DNA of 6,445 nt from an uncultured Clostridia bacterium (GTDB taxonomy: Bacteria > Bacillota > Clostridia > Christensenellales > UBA1242), in assembly GCA_944372595.1 (NCBI GenBank), contig CALVZT010000043.1, forward strand, positions 1-6,445. Reading direction: 5' to 3'. The notes beneath the pieces are model-generated. The model saw only the letters and a program-made list of their open reading frames with translations, was not told where the DNA came from and ran no database searches. Position numbers and translations under genes: made by a program. The number at the start of each line of letters is the position of its first letter. Position 1 is the first letter of the stretch. This document shows, one piece after another, positions 6,304 to 6,445 of the stretch.

Positions 6304-6445
6304 ATGAACAGAAAGGCAAAGGCACTTAACATTATTGAAATACTATTTGTAATTATTTTGGCGCTTGTTTTGGGCGCCATTTCTGGTCTTCACTTAACAA
6401 AATGGGTTATGGGCGACTTCTCTACTGTCAGTTATGAAGGTAACG
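6304..6445 (+). CDS. N-terminal fragment of a membrane-anchored protein of unknown function (partial)
   Basis: An open frame of 47 codons from the ATG at 6304 runs off the right edge. It begins with positively charged MNRKAKALN, followed by a hydrophobic stretch of about 20 residues (roughly 10-29, IIEILFVIILALVLGAISGL), then a polar segment starting HLTKWVMGDFSTVSYEGN. This is the form of a signal anchor or uncleaved signal peptide with the rest of the protein outside the cell; there is no lipobox cysteine. The family is not recognised from this fragment. No Shine-Dalgarno sequence precedes the ATG. An overlapping ATG at 6300 gives only nine codons. The frame is supported by the promoter just upstream and by the typical charge-then-hydrophobic start. 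Confidence 0.6.
   Translation, partial: MNRKAKALNIIEILFVIILALVLGAISGLHLTKWVMGDFSTVSYEGN

Overview
The window is strongly AT-rich with compact intergenic gaps and reads cleanly in the standard bacterial code: TGG is used for Trp and all four complete genes end in TAA. AGGAGG-type ribosome sites, a Tex homologue of Bacillus YdcI size and a short clostridial-type ferritin-like protein point to a low-GC Bacillota (Firmicutes), probably an uncultured clostridial lineage. This placement is inference from gene style; there is no rRNA or other marker here.

Layout, left to right. At 1-56 (minus strand) lies the first 18 codons of a gene running off the left edge, perhaps a PHP-domain protein. A 116-base divergent promoter region separates it from tex (173-2317, plus strand), which encodes an RNA-binding S1-domain protein and ends in a rho-independent terminator that overlaps its own stop codon. 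Then come a 174-aa ferritin-like di-metal protein (2380-2904), a hemolysin III/PAQR membrane protein (2951-3613), and a complete 866-aa P2-type, Ca2+-ATPase-like cation pump (3664-6264). At 6304 a further plus-strand gene begins with a membrane anchor and runs off the right edge.

How the genes may work together. The three central genes lie head to tail with gaps of 46 and 50 bases and plausibly form a metal/cation-related group: di-iron or di-manganese protein, putative zinc-site membrane protein, cation-exporting ATPase. No experiment is implied. tex is an ordinary housekeeping neighbour cut off by its terminator.

The most interesting signals are in the gaps. (1) A 17-bp hairpin containing the ATPase ribosome-binding site abuts its ATG and is followed by a run of six T, so it could control translation, termination, or both. 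(2) A perfect 18-bp palindrome starts right after the ferritin-like stop codon and covers the -35/spacer region of the hlyIII promoter. (3) The 9-mer TGTTATAAT, an extended -10 element, occurs at three putative promoters, with a variant at a fourth. At both window edges it is spaced so that transcripts would start at or next to the ATG with no Shine-Dalgarno sequence, which predicts leaderless mRNAs. I saw no tRNA, rRNA, CRISPR array, insertion sequence or defence system.
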